Of a stretch of 64,000 nt of DNA, positions 27,388 to 37,222 are shown piece by piece. The notes under the pieces were generated by a model. That model saw only the letters and a program-made list of their open reading frames with translations, ran no database searches and had not been told where the DNA came from. This DNA comes from Mucilaginibacter kameinonensis. Its GTDB lineage: Bacteria; Bacteroidota; Bacteroidia; Sphingobacteriales; Sphingobacteriaceae. How positions within the stretch are numbered: the first letter of the stretch is position 1; every line of letters begins with the position of its first letter. Position numbers and translations under genes: made by a program. Location: assembly GCF_003675385.1 (NCBI RefSeq), contig NZ_RCWZ01000004.1, positions 496,001 to 560,000 on the forward strand, written 5' to 3'.

Positions 27388-29058
27388 CTAATTGTCAAAA
27401 GCCTTTAAACCGCTGCTCAGATAAGCCTGGTAGATACCGGGATCATATTCAGCGCCCCGCGGCTCGGCCAGGGGCGCCTGGGTATCTGGGTTGAGCAGCA
27501 CATAAAAAGGCTGTGAATTGGAAACGAACCTGCTGGTCTGTAAATAGCTCCATTTATCACCGATAGTTTTGAGTTTCCCTCCTTCGGGGGTAGTTAATTG
27601 CTCCGCAGCAGCCAGTTCAGTCTTGTCATCTACATATAGCTGAATAAGCACATACTCCTGCGCCAGTATCTGGTAAACCAGTTTATCCGGCCACACGTTT
27701 GCTTCCATTTTGCGGCAGTTTACACAGGCATGCCCGGTAAAGTCGATCATCACCGGTTTATGTACCTTCCTGGCATAGGCCAGCCCCTCGTCATAATCAA
27801 AAAACGGATCAAAACCCCGGGGCTTATCGAACAGACCGGCATATTTACGTGGCCCGCCGGTATCCTGCGGCTGCCCCCCGATATTTCCGCCCGGGGCAAC
27901 TGCCGAAAGATCGAAATCCTGCGTGGCCATCGGGGGCAATAACGCGCTTATCGACTTCAGCGGCGCACCCCATAAGCCGGGCACCATGTACAAGGTAAAG
28001 GAAAGCACGGTAATGGCCAGGAACAGACGAGGCACAGAGATCAGTGCCGGCGCACTGTCATGGCTGAACCGGATCTTTCCAAGTAAATAAAAGCCCATCA
28101 TGGCAAAGGTCACTATCCACAGTACCAGGAAAACTTCCCTGTCAAACAAATGCCAGTGATAGGCAAGGTCGACGTTCGATAAAAACTTGAGCGAAAGCGC
28201 GAGCTCCAGGAAGCCCAGTACGACCTTAACGCTGTTTAACCAGCTTCCTGATTTTGGCAGTTTAGTCAGCAAGGCCGGGAACATGGCAAAGACCACGAAC
28301 GGAATTGCCAGTGCGAAGGAATAACCCAGCATACCTACGGCGGGTCCCAGTAAGGCCCCCGTTGTAGCGGCCTGTACCAGCAGCGTCCCGACAATAGGCC
28401 CGGTACAGGAGAACGATACCAGCGCAAGTGTCGCGGCCATGAAGAACAAGCCCGCCATTCCGGATTGATCTGATTTCGCATCCGCGGCATTTACCCAGCG
28501 GGACGGCAGCGTGATCTCAAAAGCTCCTAAGAACGATGCCGCGAAAATAACCAGCACAATAAAAAAAGCCATGTTGAATATACCGTTCGTCGCGAGGTTA
28601 TTGAGGGAGGTTGCCCCGAAGCTGACCGTGATCAGCAGCCCGAGCACTACATAAATAACAATAATGCTTATCCCGTAAACCAGCGCCCTGATCACGCCGC
28701 CGCTCTTTTTCTCCGGGCCCTTGGTAAAAAAGCTGATGGTCAGGGGTACCATCGGAAATATGCAGGGCATAAAAAAGGCAGCGCACCCACCGATAAAACC
28801 CGACAGGAATATTGCCCATAGCGTCTGATGCTTTTGAGGCGTACCTGCAGCTCCCGGAGCATTACCCGTCTTTTGTTTCCCAGGCGTTTTACTCCCGCCG
28901 CCATATCGTGATGTCCCGGTGGCTTTTGCGGCAGGAGTTTTAGTTTCAATAGGGGTAAATTCAATGCCCTTTGCGGATACGGTGTCATGCGCTTTAGCCA
29001 CAAAGCAAAGTGCAAATGTAAAAACAGTAAAAAGGGTCAATCTTATTTTAAACAACAT
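27388..29058 (-). CDS. dsbD: DsbD-type thiol:disulfide interchange protein, membrane and thioredoxin domains
   Basis: A 556-residue protein with a signal-like N-terminus, a linker rich in Gly/Lys/Thr (about 45-80), eight or so membrane helices (about 85-380) and a C-terminal thioredoxin domain with CVNC at 445-448. The membrane part contains the two conserved redox cysteines, in FFMPCIFPMVP and FSCTGPIVG. DsbD moves electrons from cytoplasmic thioredoxin across the membrane to periplasmic partners. The N-terminal DsbD-alpha domain is not in this chain; it is encoded separately by the gene 17 bp upstream. The protein may feed the TlpA-like protein encoded at 2644-3777, which is inference. Confidence 0.92.
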   Translation of the reverse strand: MLFKIRLTLFTVFTFALCFVAKAHDTVSAKGIEFTPIETKTPAAKATGTSRYGGGSKTPGKQKTGNAPGAAGTPQKHQTLWAIFLSGFIGGCAAFFMPCIFPMVPLTISFFTKGPEKKSGGVIRALVYGISIIVIYVVLGLLITVSFGATSLNNLATNGIFNMAFFIVLVIFAASFLGAFEITLPSRWVNAADAKSDQSGMAGLFFMAATLALVSFSCTGPIVGTLLVQAATTGALLGPAVGMLGYSFALAIPFVVFAMFPALLTKLPKSGSWLNSVKVVLGFLELALSLKFLSNVDLAYHWHLFDREVFLVLWIVTFAMMGFYLLGKIRFSHDSAPALISVPRLFLAITVLSFTLYMVPGLWGAPLKSISALLPPMATQDFDLSAVAPGGNIGGQPQDTGGPRKYAGLFDKPRGFDPFFDYDEGLAYARKVHKPVMIDFTGHACVNCRKMEANVWPDKLVYQILAQEYVLIQLYVDDKTELAAAEQLTTPEGGKLKTIGDKWSYLQTSRFVSNSQPFYVLLNPDTQAPLAEPRGAEYDPGIYQAYLSSGLKAFDN

Positions 29059-29075
29059 GTAATCAGACGATATGG

Positions 29076-29522
29076 TTATTTAACAGGAATACTGAATTCG
29101 ACTTCATCCGGCGGCAAGCACTTCTGATCGTTGCAGGTCATGTATTCCAGCTTGCCCGTCACTGTTGCCTGACCTGAGCTGAGTTTTATTTTCTGCTGGA
29201 ATATCACAGCGCTTTCAAAAAAGCTGACATCCATCCCAAACGCTTTCTCCATACGGGTGATCGGTTTAGGTTCAATAGTCCTGCCTGTCAGCATGTAAGC
29301 TTTAGACGGCGCGAAAGTAATGGTAGTTTTTACCGGGCCGCCATCTTTTACGAACTGCGAATACACATGCCATCCGGCGTCAATCGTGGCTTTTAAATAC
29401 ACTACCGCTTCCCGGGCATTGATCTTTTTGGCGGCATAGCTCCAGTGTACAGGTTGCAGGATCTGTGCCCGGGTTTGAAAAGAGGCCATTAAAACGACCA
29501 GCACAATAAGTAATTTTTTCAT
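29076..29522 (-). CDS. Separate DsbD N-terminal (alpha-like) domain protein
   Basis: 148 residues from the ATG at 29522 (MKKLLIVLV), chosen because it opens directly on a signal peptide ending in QTRAQ; a longer frame upstream would run into the preceding gene. The body is an immunoglobulin-like beta fold typical of the DsbD N-terminal domain, with VYLKATIDAGWHVYSQF and, at the end, EYMTCNDQKCLPPDEVEFSI, whose cysteine pair (CNDQKC) is the expected redox site. It should accept electrons from the DsbD thioredoxin domain in the periplasm. Gap 17 bp to dsbD and 19 bp to the cysteine-synthase-like gene. Confidence 0.85.
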   Translation of the reverse strand: MKKLLIVLVVLMASFQTRAQILQPVHWSYAAKKINAREAVVYLKATIDAGWHVYSQFVKDGGPVKTTITFAPSKAYMLTGRTIEPKPITRMEKAFGMDVSFFESAVIFQQKIKLSSGQATVTGKLEYMTCNDQKCLPPDEVEFSIPVK

Positions 29523-29541
29523 ATGATGTCTTTGGTTTATT

Positions 29542-30603
29542 TTATTTAAGCACAGGCCTGTTAAGCCTGCTGATCGGACGATAGGCTTCAAAACTGGTAC
29601 CGGCAGAGATATAGCCTTCTTTCACCGGTTCGTCCTTAAAGAGGTCTGTACTCAGGTACTTCTTGTTACTGTCTGAAAGGATCGTTACGACCACGGCATC
29701 AGGCCCTAAAGTTTCTTTGAGTTTTATAGCGCCGATGATATTCGCCCCTGAAGAAATACCTACGGCCAGCCCCAGCTCCCCGGCGAGCTTCTGCGCCATG
29801 ATAATGGCATCGCCGTCACAGGACTGCACTACCCAGTCCAGTTCATCAAGTTTCACGATCGCGGGTATAAATTCATCGCTGATGCCCTGGATCCTGTGGC
29901 TCCCGACCTTATGCCCCGTAGTCAACGTGGGCGATTCGGCCGGTTCCAGCGGATGGATTTTCATTCCGGGGTTCATGGCCTTCAGGTATTTCCCTGTGCC
30001 CATCACCGTGCCTCCTGTCCCCACCCCGGCAACGAAAGCGTCAGGTACAAGCCCGGAATTCTGCAATTGCTGCCATATTTCCGGACCGGTTGTCAATTCA
30101 TGCGCTTCGGCATTGTATTCGTTTTCAAACTGGCGGGGTAAAAAAAACCTGTCGCTGGCTTCACTCATGGCTTCCGCCAGCCTGATGCTGCCCAGGAACC
30201 CTCCCTGGGCCTTACTTACAAGATGAATTTTGGCCCCCATGCTGGTCATGATGTCTTTTCGCTCTTTGCTCAGCCAGTCGGGCATGATAATGATCACCTC
30301 GTGGCCAAGCGCCTTACCGATTGCCGAAAAAGCAATCCCGGTATTCCCGGAAGTAGCCTCCACGATCGTGTCGCCGGCCTTTATCCTTCCGAGCCTGTAG
30401 GCCTGCATCAGGATATACAGCGCCATCCGGTCTTTCAGGCTGCCGGTAAGGTTATAATGCTCGCATTTTACAAACACTTTACCGGGCTTTCCATGATACA
30501 GGTACTGCAGCTCAAGCATGGGGGTATTGCCTACCATGTGCCATAAACTTTCAAACTTTTGTTCAAGTTCGGGGCTCAGGCCATGGCATTCAGACGTGTT
30601 CAT
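29542..30603 (-). CDS. Cysteine synthase family PLP enzyme
   Basis: 353 residues from the ATG at 30603; the frame also has an upstream TTG at 30612 that I do not favour. GSLKDR puts the PLP-binding lysine at residue 57, TSGNTG (84-89) is the substrate loop, and GVGTGGT binds the PLP phosphate. This is the fold-type II family of cysteine synthase and cystathionine beta-synthase; the enzyme most likely makes cysteine from O-acetylserine and sulfide, but other beta-replacement reactions are possible. It heads an operon with the two DsbD genes and is divergent from an Lrp/AsnC regulator, an arrangement linking thiol supply and periplasmic reduction. Confidence 0.87.
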   Translation of the reverse strand: MNTSECHGLSPELEQKFESLWHMVGNTPMLELQYLYHGKPGKVFVKCEHYNLTGSLKDRMALYILMQAYRLGRIKAGDTIVEATSGNTGIAFSAIGKALGHEVIIIMPDWLSKERKDIMTSMGAKIHLVSKAQGGFLGSIRLAEAMSEASDRFFLPRQFENEYNAEAHELTTGPEIWQQLQNSGLVPDAFVAGVGTGGTVMGTGKYLKAMNPGMKIHPLEPAESPTLTTGHKVGSHRIQGISDEFIPAIVKLDELDWVVQSCDGDAIIMAQKLAGELGLAVGISSGANIIGAIKLKETLGPDAVVVTILSDSNKKYLSTDLFKDEPVKEGYISAGTSFEAYRPISRLNRPVLK

Positions 30604-30670
30604 TGTTTTCAATCATTTACAGCATAAAGTTCAGAATAGCCGATAATAATAACAACGAACCTCTATAAAA

Positions 30671-30739
30671 CCGGAAATTATCCGGAATTTTGGCTTTTTT
30701 TTATATATTTTTCTTATCAAGACCATTTTCCGGCCCGGA
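30671..30739. promoter_or_regulatory. Candidate Lrp/AsnC operator elements between divergent genes
   Basis: Two small dyads built from the same pentamer lie in the 172-bp divergent gap: CCGGA-AATTA-TCCGG at 30671-30685 and TCCGG-C-CCGGA at 30729-30739. The centres are about 56 bp apart, close to five helical turns. The neighbouring Lrp-type protein is the obvious candidate ligand. Confidence 0.4.
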
Positions 30740-30775
30740 TATTATATATTTTTACAGCTGAAAATCCCCCGTCCG

Positions 30776-31243
30776 ATGAGCATGACTGATTTAGATAATC
30801 TGGACCTTGAAATTCTGAGGCTTCTGCAGAAAGACGCCTTGCTGACCAACAAGGAGATCTCTTTTAAAACCCGCAAATCCATCGCGACCATTCATGAAAG
30901 GATAAGGCGGTTAAAGGAACAGGGTTATATCGAGCGGTCTGTGGCCATCCTCAACCGCAAAAAGATCAACAAGGGACTGATCGCCTTCAGCCAGGTGCTC
31001 CTTAATGACCATACGATAAGTACGCTGGCCAAATTCGAGGAGGACGTCATTAAATTTCCGGAGGTAATGGAGTGTTTTCAGATGACGGGCACCTTTGATT
31101 TTATCCTCCGGATAGCGACCAGCGATATGGATGCCTATCACCAGTTTTACAGGCATAAGCTGGCTACCCTGCCTAATATTACCTCCATCCAAAGCTTTTT
31201 TGTTTTATCTGAAACCAAAAGCGATACCGCGTATCCGATTTAA
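30776..31243 (+). CDS. Lrp/AsnC family transcriptional regulator
   Basis: A 155-residue protein with an N-terminal winged helix-turn-helix (about 5-62; LTNKEISFKTRKSIATIHERIRRL is recognisable) and the C-terminal RAM ligand-binding and oligomerisation domain (about 68-145; VMECFQMTGTFDFILRI). Lrp family proteins bind amino acids and form octamers on DNA. It is transcribed away from the cysteine-synthase-like gene and probably controls it, with cysteine or a related amino acid as effector; the effector is inference. A second possible start is the ATG two codons in. Confidence 0.93.
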   Translation: MSMTDLDNLDLEILRLLQKDALLTNKEISFKTRKSIATIHERIRRLKEQGYIERSVAILNRKKINKGLIAFSQVLLNDHTISTLAKFEEDVIKFPEVMECFQMTGTFDFILRIATSDMDAYHQFYRHKLATLPNITSIQSFFVLSETKSDTAYPI

Positions 31244-31340
31244 ACCGGCACCGCTCAAATCAACGGGGACCTGACCGGAAAGCATTTCAGCCCCCCTGCA
31301 TTACCAGAGAAAAAAGGCGATAACGAACCCTGGATCTTTA

Positions 31341-31919
31341 TTATCCGGCCCGGCGGGCCCCTTCAAGTTCATTGCTCAATTGAGCGAGGTAAAGGTCCTG
31401 CAGGCTGTCGAAAGGCCTCTGGTAGGCAAACCCACTATTTTCCAGCGCCCTCCTGGCCGCATGGTTGCTGCGGTTAACCGCAGCGGCGAGCTGCCCGATG
31501 CCCCGGCGTTCCAATGCGTTTAAGACCATCGGCAGGATCGAGCTCATCAGCTTCTGGCCGGCAGCTTCCTTCCTCAGGTAAAATTCTATAAAATAAGGAT
31601 AATGTTCCAGGGTATAATATTCCCTGGACGTGGCCGGAGGGATAATATCAATGATCCCGGTCAGCCGGTGATTGTTTTTTTCAGTAATCAAGTGGACATA
31701 GTTCCTGCCGCAATAAAAATTGAGGATGGCTGTTTTCAGCCAGTCCGCCGCGTCAGCGACCGACCTGAGGTGCTTTTCAGGCAGGAAATACAGGGTCTGC
31801 CGGTCAGAAAGCAACTGGTGGATCTCCCGGACCAGCAGATCGTGCCGGCCCAGTTCTTCGGGACGAAATGTATGGACTTGCCAATGTTCGAAGTCCAGGC
31901 AGATGGGTTCCATCATCAT
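31341..31919 (-). CDS. GNAT-type N-acetyltransferase
   Basis: A 192-residue protein with the GNAT layout: strands around LITEKNNHRLTGIIDI, an acceptor strand with YFIEFYLRKEAAGQKLMSSIL and the C-terminal ANRSNHAARRALENSGFAYQ, which is the signature of acetyltransferases acting on small amines or N-termini (RimJ/RimL style). The pyrophosphate-binding Q/RxxGxG/A loop is present only in a weak form (RKEAAGQKLM). The substrate cannot be predicted. Three methionine codons start the frame; the first is used. It stands alone between the Lrp-type gene and the dehydrogenase gene. Confidence 0.75.
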   Translation of the reverse strand: MMMEPICLDFEHWQVHTFRPEELGRHDLLVREIHQLLSDRQTLYFLPEKHLRSVADAADWLKTAILNFYCGRNYVHLITEKNNHRLTGIIDIIPPATSREYYTLEHYPYFIEFYLRKEAAGQKLMSSILPMVLNALERRGIGQLAAAVNRSNHAARRALENSGFAYQRPFDSLQDLYLAQLSNELEGARRAG

Positions 31920-32069
31920 GCGGGCAAAATATTAATCTTATGCCCGCCGCGCAAGATTATTTTTAAACATGCCGCTTGCGCCGGGAACCCTTTTCAACCC
32001 GGGAAGCCGCTCATTAAATCTTTAGATTTTCGCCAAAAAAATTAAGTTTGCGACAAAATACCCCCTTCT

Positions 32070-33008
32070 ATGAAAACTCAGATCGCCGTTTTAGATGATT
32101 ATCAACAAGCTGCATTCAGATTCGCCGACTGGTCCGCCATCCGTGAAAACGCAGACCTGACCGTATTCAGTGACCATATCAGTGACCCGGATGAACTGGT
32201 TAACAGGCTGGCGCGATTCGAGGTCCTCTGTGTCATGCGGGAAAGAACGCCCCTGCCGGAACACCTGTTAAAACGGCTGCCCAGGCTCAGACTGATCATT
32301 TCGACGGGGATGCGCAATGCGTCCATCGACACCAGAGCAGCTGCTGAACTGGGTATCAGGATCAGCTACACCGGTTACGTAGAAAGCGGCGCACCGGAGC
32401 TGACCTGGGCATTGCTGATGGCTTTGTTAAGGCGTATACCCGAAGAATCCAGAAACTTCCGGGAAGGCGGATGGCAGACGACGATCGGCACAGACCTGAA
32501 AGGTAAAACGCTGGGCATTGTTGGTTTAGGCAGGATCGGCGCGAAAATGGCCAGGTTTGCCAAAGCTTTTGAAATGAAAGTGATCGCCTGGAGCGAAAAC
32601 CTTACCGAGGAAAAAGCGCACCGCGCAGGTGCCGAGCTGGTCTCCAAAGAAAGGTTATTCAAAGAAGCGGATATCGTGACTTTGCACCTTGTACTGAGTG
32701 ACCGGTCGAGGCATACCGTTGGCGAAAAAGAACTGAAGCTGATGAAACCATCGGCTTTCCTGGTCAATACCAGCCGCGGGCCACTGGTAGATGAAACGGC
32801 CCTTTTGGCCATCTTGCAATCCGGCGCAATTGCAGGGGCTGCTCTGGATGTATTTGATATTGAACCCTTACCAAATGACCACCCCTTTCGTAGTTTACCT
32901 AACGTACTGGCGACTTCCCATATCGGCTATGTAACCGAAGACACTTATAAGGTATTTTACCAGGATACGGTAAAAGAGTTACAGGAATGGCTGAAACCCC
33001 ATAGGTAA
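32070..33008 (+). CDS. D-2-hydroxyacid dehydrogenase family protein
   Basis: A 312-residue NAD-dependent enzyme of the phosphoglycerate dehydrogenase/formate dehydrogenase superfamily. The Rossmann loop GLGRIG is at 152-157, and the catalytic triad can be placed at R236 (NTSRGPL), E265 (DIEPLP) and H284 (SHIGY). It lacks the regulatory ACT domain of serine-pathway SerA, so its substrate is probably another 2-hydroxy or 2-keto acid. The gene is alone on the plus strand with no close partner. Confidence 0.9.
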   Translation: MKTQIAVLDDYQQAAFRFADWSAIRENADLTVFSDHISDPDELVNRLARFEVLCVMRERTPLPEHLLKRLPRLRLIISTGMRNASIDTRAAAELGIRISYTGYVESGAPELTWALLMALLRRIPEESRNFREGGWQTTIGTDLKGKTLGIVGLGRIGAKMARFAKAFEMKVIAWSENLTEEKAHRAGAELVSKERLFKEADIVTLHLVLSDRSRHTVGEKELKLMKPSAFLVNTSRGPLVDETALLAILQSGAIAGAALDVFDIEPLPNDHPFRSLPNVLATSHIGYVTEDTYKVFYQDTVKELQEWLKPHR

Positions 33009-33147
33009 CACGGACCGGTACCTACTGAATAAACCTGCCCCTATGTATTACATATATCCATCTCCGTTCCTGCATAACGCTCCGAGCGGATTTACCATAG
33101 CAGGCTTCTCTTCATAAGCCTCAGTTCGTGAAGGGAAGCTGCTCAAA

Positions 33148-36036
33148 CTATTTTACCATTTTTCTTTTTACCCTGAAAACCTTAAGTATAGTATCCATTT
33201 TTGAAGCAGGTTTAATAGCGTTGTACTGCAAAGCTTCCAACGCGGCATTAGAAATCTGCCAACCCAGAGGCAGTACAGGCCAGAAAGGTTTTTCCTTAAA
33301 TTTGTACGCTGCCGGCTGAAAACTAAAATAAAAATATCCGTTTCCTGGCTTTGGAAGCCTTCGGTTAATCAGTTCAGCCCTGTCGCTGTTTGCGCTTCCT
33401 ACGTTGAGGGCTCCCAGGGGAGGACCCAGCGGTTCGTAAAAACTTCTGTCGTAAGCCGGGGATTCTACGTTGGCAATGCTGTTGGGAAGTGAAAGAATAT
33501 TGATATTTATGTTTCTAAGCGCCTGATGGGTAGCTGCTAACCTCTCCCGTACCCGCTCAAACACTTTAATCACCTGCAAAGACGTTTCACCACCGGAGTT
33601 TTCGATGGTGCCGGCATCAGTAAAGTGCCTCCGGTTGTTCCACTTGCCGGTAGGGCTTACATAGGGGAACCTGGCACTCAGGAAACCTGCGGTGCTGAGG
33701 CGCAGGTCCCCCCTGCCGGGTATTTCCTGCTCCAGAAAAACAACAGAGGGGAAATCAGCGGTATCCAACGCGACGGGCGCTACGATTCCTTTATTACCGG
33801 ATATGATGTCATAGGTATTTGAAAATAAAAGCGGCACCTCCGTTTGCCCACCCTTCCACAGGGACCTGAACGGTAACTTCAGGTTAACCGCCGTATCCTG
33901 GTTTCGGGTATTCTGCTCCCAATCCATTTCCATCAACCTGCCCCTGTCCGGGATTCCCGACAATCCCAAACCGCCATAAACCATATCCCTGCCCAGCAGG
34001 GCGATCACATCGGAGGTCAGATTATCTGTACTGTACAAAGGCCATGACCTGGCTGGATAAAAGAGCGTATCGATCGCAGCATTCTTAAGGTGAGCGTACC
34101 GCGAAGCCGTCAGCAACATTAAACCAACAGTGCCGCCGGATGAACCGGAGTACGAAAAGGCGTAATGCTGGAATCCGTATTTATTGGTCATGGCCGTATC
34201 CGCACGCATTTCCTGATCCAACCTGCCAAGAACCATAGTTGTCCATATCGTCGCCCTGATCCCCCCGCCGTGCGCATTTACAAAAAACACCGGATAATTC
34301 TCATTGTATTTTTTATGATAACTATCAATTTCCGCCTCCCTTGAGATCAGCCAGTTTTCTGTGTATTTGTCCAAAGTAACCATTTGCTTATTACAGGCCG
34401 TATCCATATGGTTTGCGTTCCTGCAGTGGGTGGTGTCTGTTAAGACCGCGACACCGTGAAAATTGGTGACGCTCGTTGTTGCTCCGACAAAAGCGATCAT
34501 CAGCAATAACGTGATCCAGGTCACACCCGTTTTCCTGCCAACGAATATCAGGTAGGTAAAAAACAACAGATAGCCGGCGATCCCAAAAAACACGAATGGC
34601 ATGGTATAGAACCTGGAACTGTAGATGAAGTTGGCCAGAAAGCCCGGGAAGTTGCAGGCGATAAAAAAAACCAGGCAGGCGAAACCAGTCAGGGTTATGA
34701 CCGGAGCAACCGGCAAATTTTTGAAAGTATAACTGCAGGTGCGTAAGGTTGTGATGATTAAAAAAAGTACTGAAAAAATAATGAGATCAAGCGCAAGATG
34801 AACGATCGCATAAGGCTGGATATTATTTTTATCCATGCCCCATATCAGGACAGGAACGAGCAATACGATCAACGTAATGAAAAACTTCGTCCTATTGATG
34901 CGTCCTCCTGAATTCTTATAAAACCGGTCGATCCAGTGGTGCTCCAGCACAATTCTGTAGATCACCAGGATAATGACCAGGATTGCCAGGGGCGGGACAC
35001 CCGAAAACCAATAATCGATATGATAATTGTCCATTACTTTCAGAATACCGATCGCCGGTATCAGAAATCCTGCCGCACCCAATAAACGGGCGAAATCCAC
35101 CTGTGGCCTTGGTTTTTTTAAGGCAAGAGGGTTCGCTGCGAAGTCCACCGATTTCAGGAAAAACTGCGCATAATTCATCGGGCCGGTATATTCAAGGATC
35201 TTGGGTAAATACCAGCTCAATAAAGCGATAACCGAAGTCGAAAATAAAAATAAAACGACGCCGAATTTATCCGCGTTCAACGAGAGCAGCAGGTCCTGCC
35301 CCTGGTCGCTGATATAGAGTACGGCAAAAACGATCAGCAAGGTCAGGACAATCACCCGCCACCTCCAGCCGAGCAGTACCCCTTTTTTCAAAAAATCGGT
35401 ACTCATTCCAAGCCAGAGCAATGCGAGGCCAAGCCTGACCGATTGCCAGGCAACAACAATCACCACTACTAAGATCAACAACCATTTAATCCGTGCAGGG
35501 TAACCGATAGTGCCCGCGTCCGGTAATACCGGATGATGTGGATCCGCATACAGCCGGAGCATCTTTACTGTTCCGAAATCCTCTGCATAATCCAGCAGGC
35601 CTGCCAGAACCGTAAAAACCGCAAGCATTATAAATACCCACGCCCACTTTTTATTATAACCTGCAGTCCGGACAAGCCTGGAAAGCATCAGCAATAAGAT
35701 ACCCATATAAAATATGATAAAGCCGTAATCCGCGCTATTTTGCGCTATTACCGTATCCAGGCCCGATATTTTTTGTATCCGGGGGGTATCGGCGTTTTCA
35801 TAAATCACCAGATTTTTGTACGTGGTACTCCAATCCTTCAATATCCTGTCCCTCTTTAAATTATCAAGATTGGTTTCCCAGGACAAAATCGCCTTGGGTG
35901 CATTGGCGGTAATGACCAGATAATTATCTTTTTGCGTCAGCATTGCAGTAGTCAGTAAACCTGCGGCAAATACTAAAAAAAGAGGCCGGAAATTAAATTT
36001 GACCCAGTTCAGGAATTTAAGGAATACAGTTTTCAT
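33148..36036 (-). CDS. Polytopic membrane protein with C-terminal patatin-like hydrolase domain
   Basis: About 962 residues from the ATG at 36036; an in-frame ATG at 36069 would add 11. The first half (about 20-560) has around twelve hydrophobic segments, several with adjacent Arg/Lys. Residues about 580-960 are patatin-like: the oxyanion loop HGGGIRA near 587, the nucleophile elbow GSSGG near 632, and the DAG of the Ser-Asp dyad near 807. Patatin enzymes are lipid acyl hydrolases. The large membrane domain is unusual, suggesting action on membrane lipids from within the membrane. It lies 220 bp after the outer-membrane-like gene and may or may not share its transcript. Confidence 0.75.
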   Translation of the reverse strand: MKTVFLKFLNWVKFNFRPLFLVFAAGLLTTAMLTQKDNYLVITANAPKAILSWETNLDNLKRDRILKDWSTTYKNLVIYENADTPRIQKISGLDTVIAQNSADYGFIIFYMGILLLMLSRLVRTAGYNKKWAWVFIMLAVFTVLAGLLDYAEDFGTVKMLRLYADPHHPVLPDAGTIGYPARIKWLLILVVVIVVAWQSVRLGLALLWLGMSTDFLKKGVLLGWRWRVIVLTLLIVFAVLYISDQGQDLLLSLNADKFGVVLFLFSTSVIALLSWYLPKILEYTGPMNYAQFFLKSVDFAANPLALKKPRPQVDFARLLGAAGFLIPAIGILKVMDNYHIDYWFSGVPPLAILVIILVIYRIVLEHHWIDRFYKNSGGRINRTKFFITLIVLLVPVLIWGMDKNNIQPYAIVHLALDLIIFSVLFLIITTLRTCSYTFKNLPVAPVITLTGFACLVFFIACNFPGFLANFIYSSRFYTMPFVFFGIAGYLLFFTYLIFVGRKTGVTWITLLLMIAFVGATTSVTNFHGVAVLTDTTHCRNANHMDTACNKQMVTLDKYTENWLISREAEIDSYHKKYNENYPVFFVNAHGGGIRATIWTTMVLGRLDQEMRADTAMTNKYGFQHYAFSYSGSSGGTVGLMLLTASRYAHLKNAAIDTLFYPARSWPLYSTDNLTSDVIALLGRDMVYGGLGLSGIPDRGRLMEMDWEQNTRNQDTAVNLKLPFRSLWKGGQTEVPLLFSNTYDIISGNKGIVAPVALDTADFPSVVFLEQEIPGRGDLRLSTAGFLSARFPYVSPTGKWNNRRHFTDAGTIENSGGETSLQVIKVFERVRERLAATHQALRNININILSLPNSIANVESPAYDRSFYEPLGPPLGALNVGSANSDRAELINRRLPKPGNGYFYFSFQPAAYKFKEKPFWPVLPLGWQISNAALEALQYNAIKPASKMDTILKVFRVKRKMVK

Positions 36037-36256
36037 GGCTAAGGTTTCGTTATAATAACGCGATTGCATATATAAATTTCATTCAACACATTCATAGCCA
36101 GCAACCAAAGGCACATCTTTCGGTAACTGACTCAGGGGCGGCGGTCTCCTGTTTTCAACTGGGTTGACAGCTATCCTGAAACGCAGCCGGAATGAATTCC
36201 CGACTGCTGACAGGTGTCAAACCTCATTCAGAATGATATCTTTACCCTACAGGTAT

Positions 36257-37222
36257 TCAAAATTGAAACTGCATTGACAAACGCCAGAAATGCTGTTCCT
36301 TCAAGCCGTTCAGCGGGTCAGAACCGATGTTATAGCTGCCGCCAATGGAAACGGCGGAATCATCAGTACTTACAACGTACAAATTGATCCCTGCTTTAAA
36401 CAGCTTACTGAAACGTTCCCCGTTATCCGTGCTGTTAACAACGGCATATCTCGCCGAATAGCTTGAAATGAATTCCAGGATCTTTCTCGGTCTGATGACT
36501 CTAATCACGGTTTTCCTTACTTTTCTGCCATGTTCCCTGACGGTAATCTCTTTCATTTCCTTACGCTTATTCCATGCAAAAGATGCTGCAATATCCAGCA
36601 GAGGCCGGATAAGAGCGCCCCTCGTATGGGTGTCCGATCCCAGGTATTGCTGATATTGTACTTCGACGGAAGGGTCCAGTTGATAAGTATACCTCGCACT
36701 ATCGAGATAAGCCGGCCTTCCTAAATTAATAATCCCATCTCCATCACGATAGAATGCGAGGTTAAATGTCGCAGTAGCCGAATGTGTAGTATCGATGACG
36801 TCTCTGATATACTTCGCATTTGCCGTCATCAGCGGCGTCAGCAAGGTATCCCGCTTAAACTTAAAAACCTTCAGGTTATACCCTATCTGCCAATTATATT
36901 GCTTACTGTCTATCGACGTATTCCGGTGAAATTCCCCCACCAGTTTGGAGGTTAGCAGCCCATCACTCAGTTTACCTAAAACTACGGCAGCACCTGCGTC
37001 GACCAGCCAGTCGCTCTTACCGTTTCCCGGGAATGAAACAATAACAGATGCAGGGCTTAACTTTCCATCTTCATCCTGAAAGGTCTGCCGCATGGTAAAC
37101 TTTGAAAAAAAAGGATGGCCAGGAATCGTATCAGCCTTGCTCTTAACCGTATCCCGCCCGGCGGCCAGGCAAAAAAAACCAGAAAGCAACAGATAGACGC
37201 TCATGATCATTGCCCTGGTCAT
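36257..37222 (-). CDS. Exported outer-membrane-like protein of unknown function
   Basis: A 321-residue protein with a hydrophobic leader (residues 4-21, ending in CLAAG). The rest alternates polar and hydrophobic residues, with many aromatic strand ends (SIGGSYNIG, WRLSMQFQF), and ends in phenylalanine, as outer-membrane barrels do. No family is recognised. Its start overlaps the stop of a small acidic protein gene in ATGA, so the two are translationally coupled. Confidence 0.65.
   Translation of the reverse strand: MTRAMIMSVYLLLSGFFCLAAGRDTVKSKADTIPGHPFFSKFTMRQTFQDEDGKLSPASVIVSFPGNGKSDWLVDAGAAVVLGKLSDGLLTSKLVGEFHRNTSIDSKQYNWQIGYNLKVFKFKRDTLLTPLMTANAKYIRDVIDTTHSATATFNLAFYRDGDGIINLGRPAYLDSARYTYQLDPSVEVQYQQYLGSDTHTRGALIRPLLDIAASFAWNKRKEMKEITVREHGRKVRKTVIRVIRPRKILEFISSYSARYAVVNSTDNGERFSKLFKAGINLYVVSTDDSAVSIGGSYNIGSDPLNGLKEQHFWRLSMQFQF

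Noticed and set aside
29523-29591. Upstream extension of the DsbD N-domain protein
   Set aside because: It would overlap the preceding gene by 50 bp and hide the signal peptide behind 23 unlikely residues.
29663-30226. Plus-strand open frame of 187 codons opposite the cysteine-synthase-like gene
   Set aside because: Antisense shadow; the minus frame carries clear PLP-enzyme motifs.
33102-33121. Hairpin AGGCTT/AAGCCT between the convergent dehydrogenase and patatin genes
   Set aside because: Only a 6-bp stem and no T-run on either strand, so not listed as a terminator.
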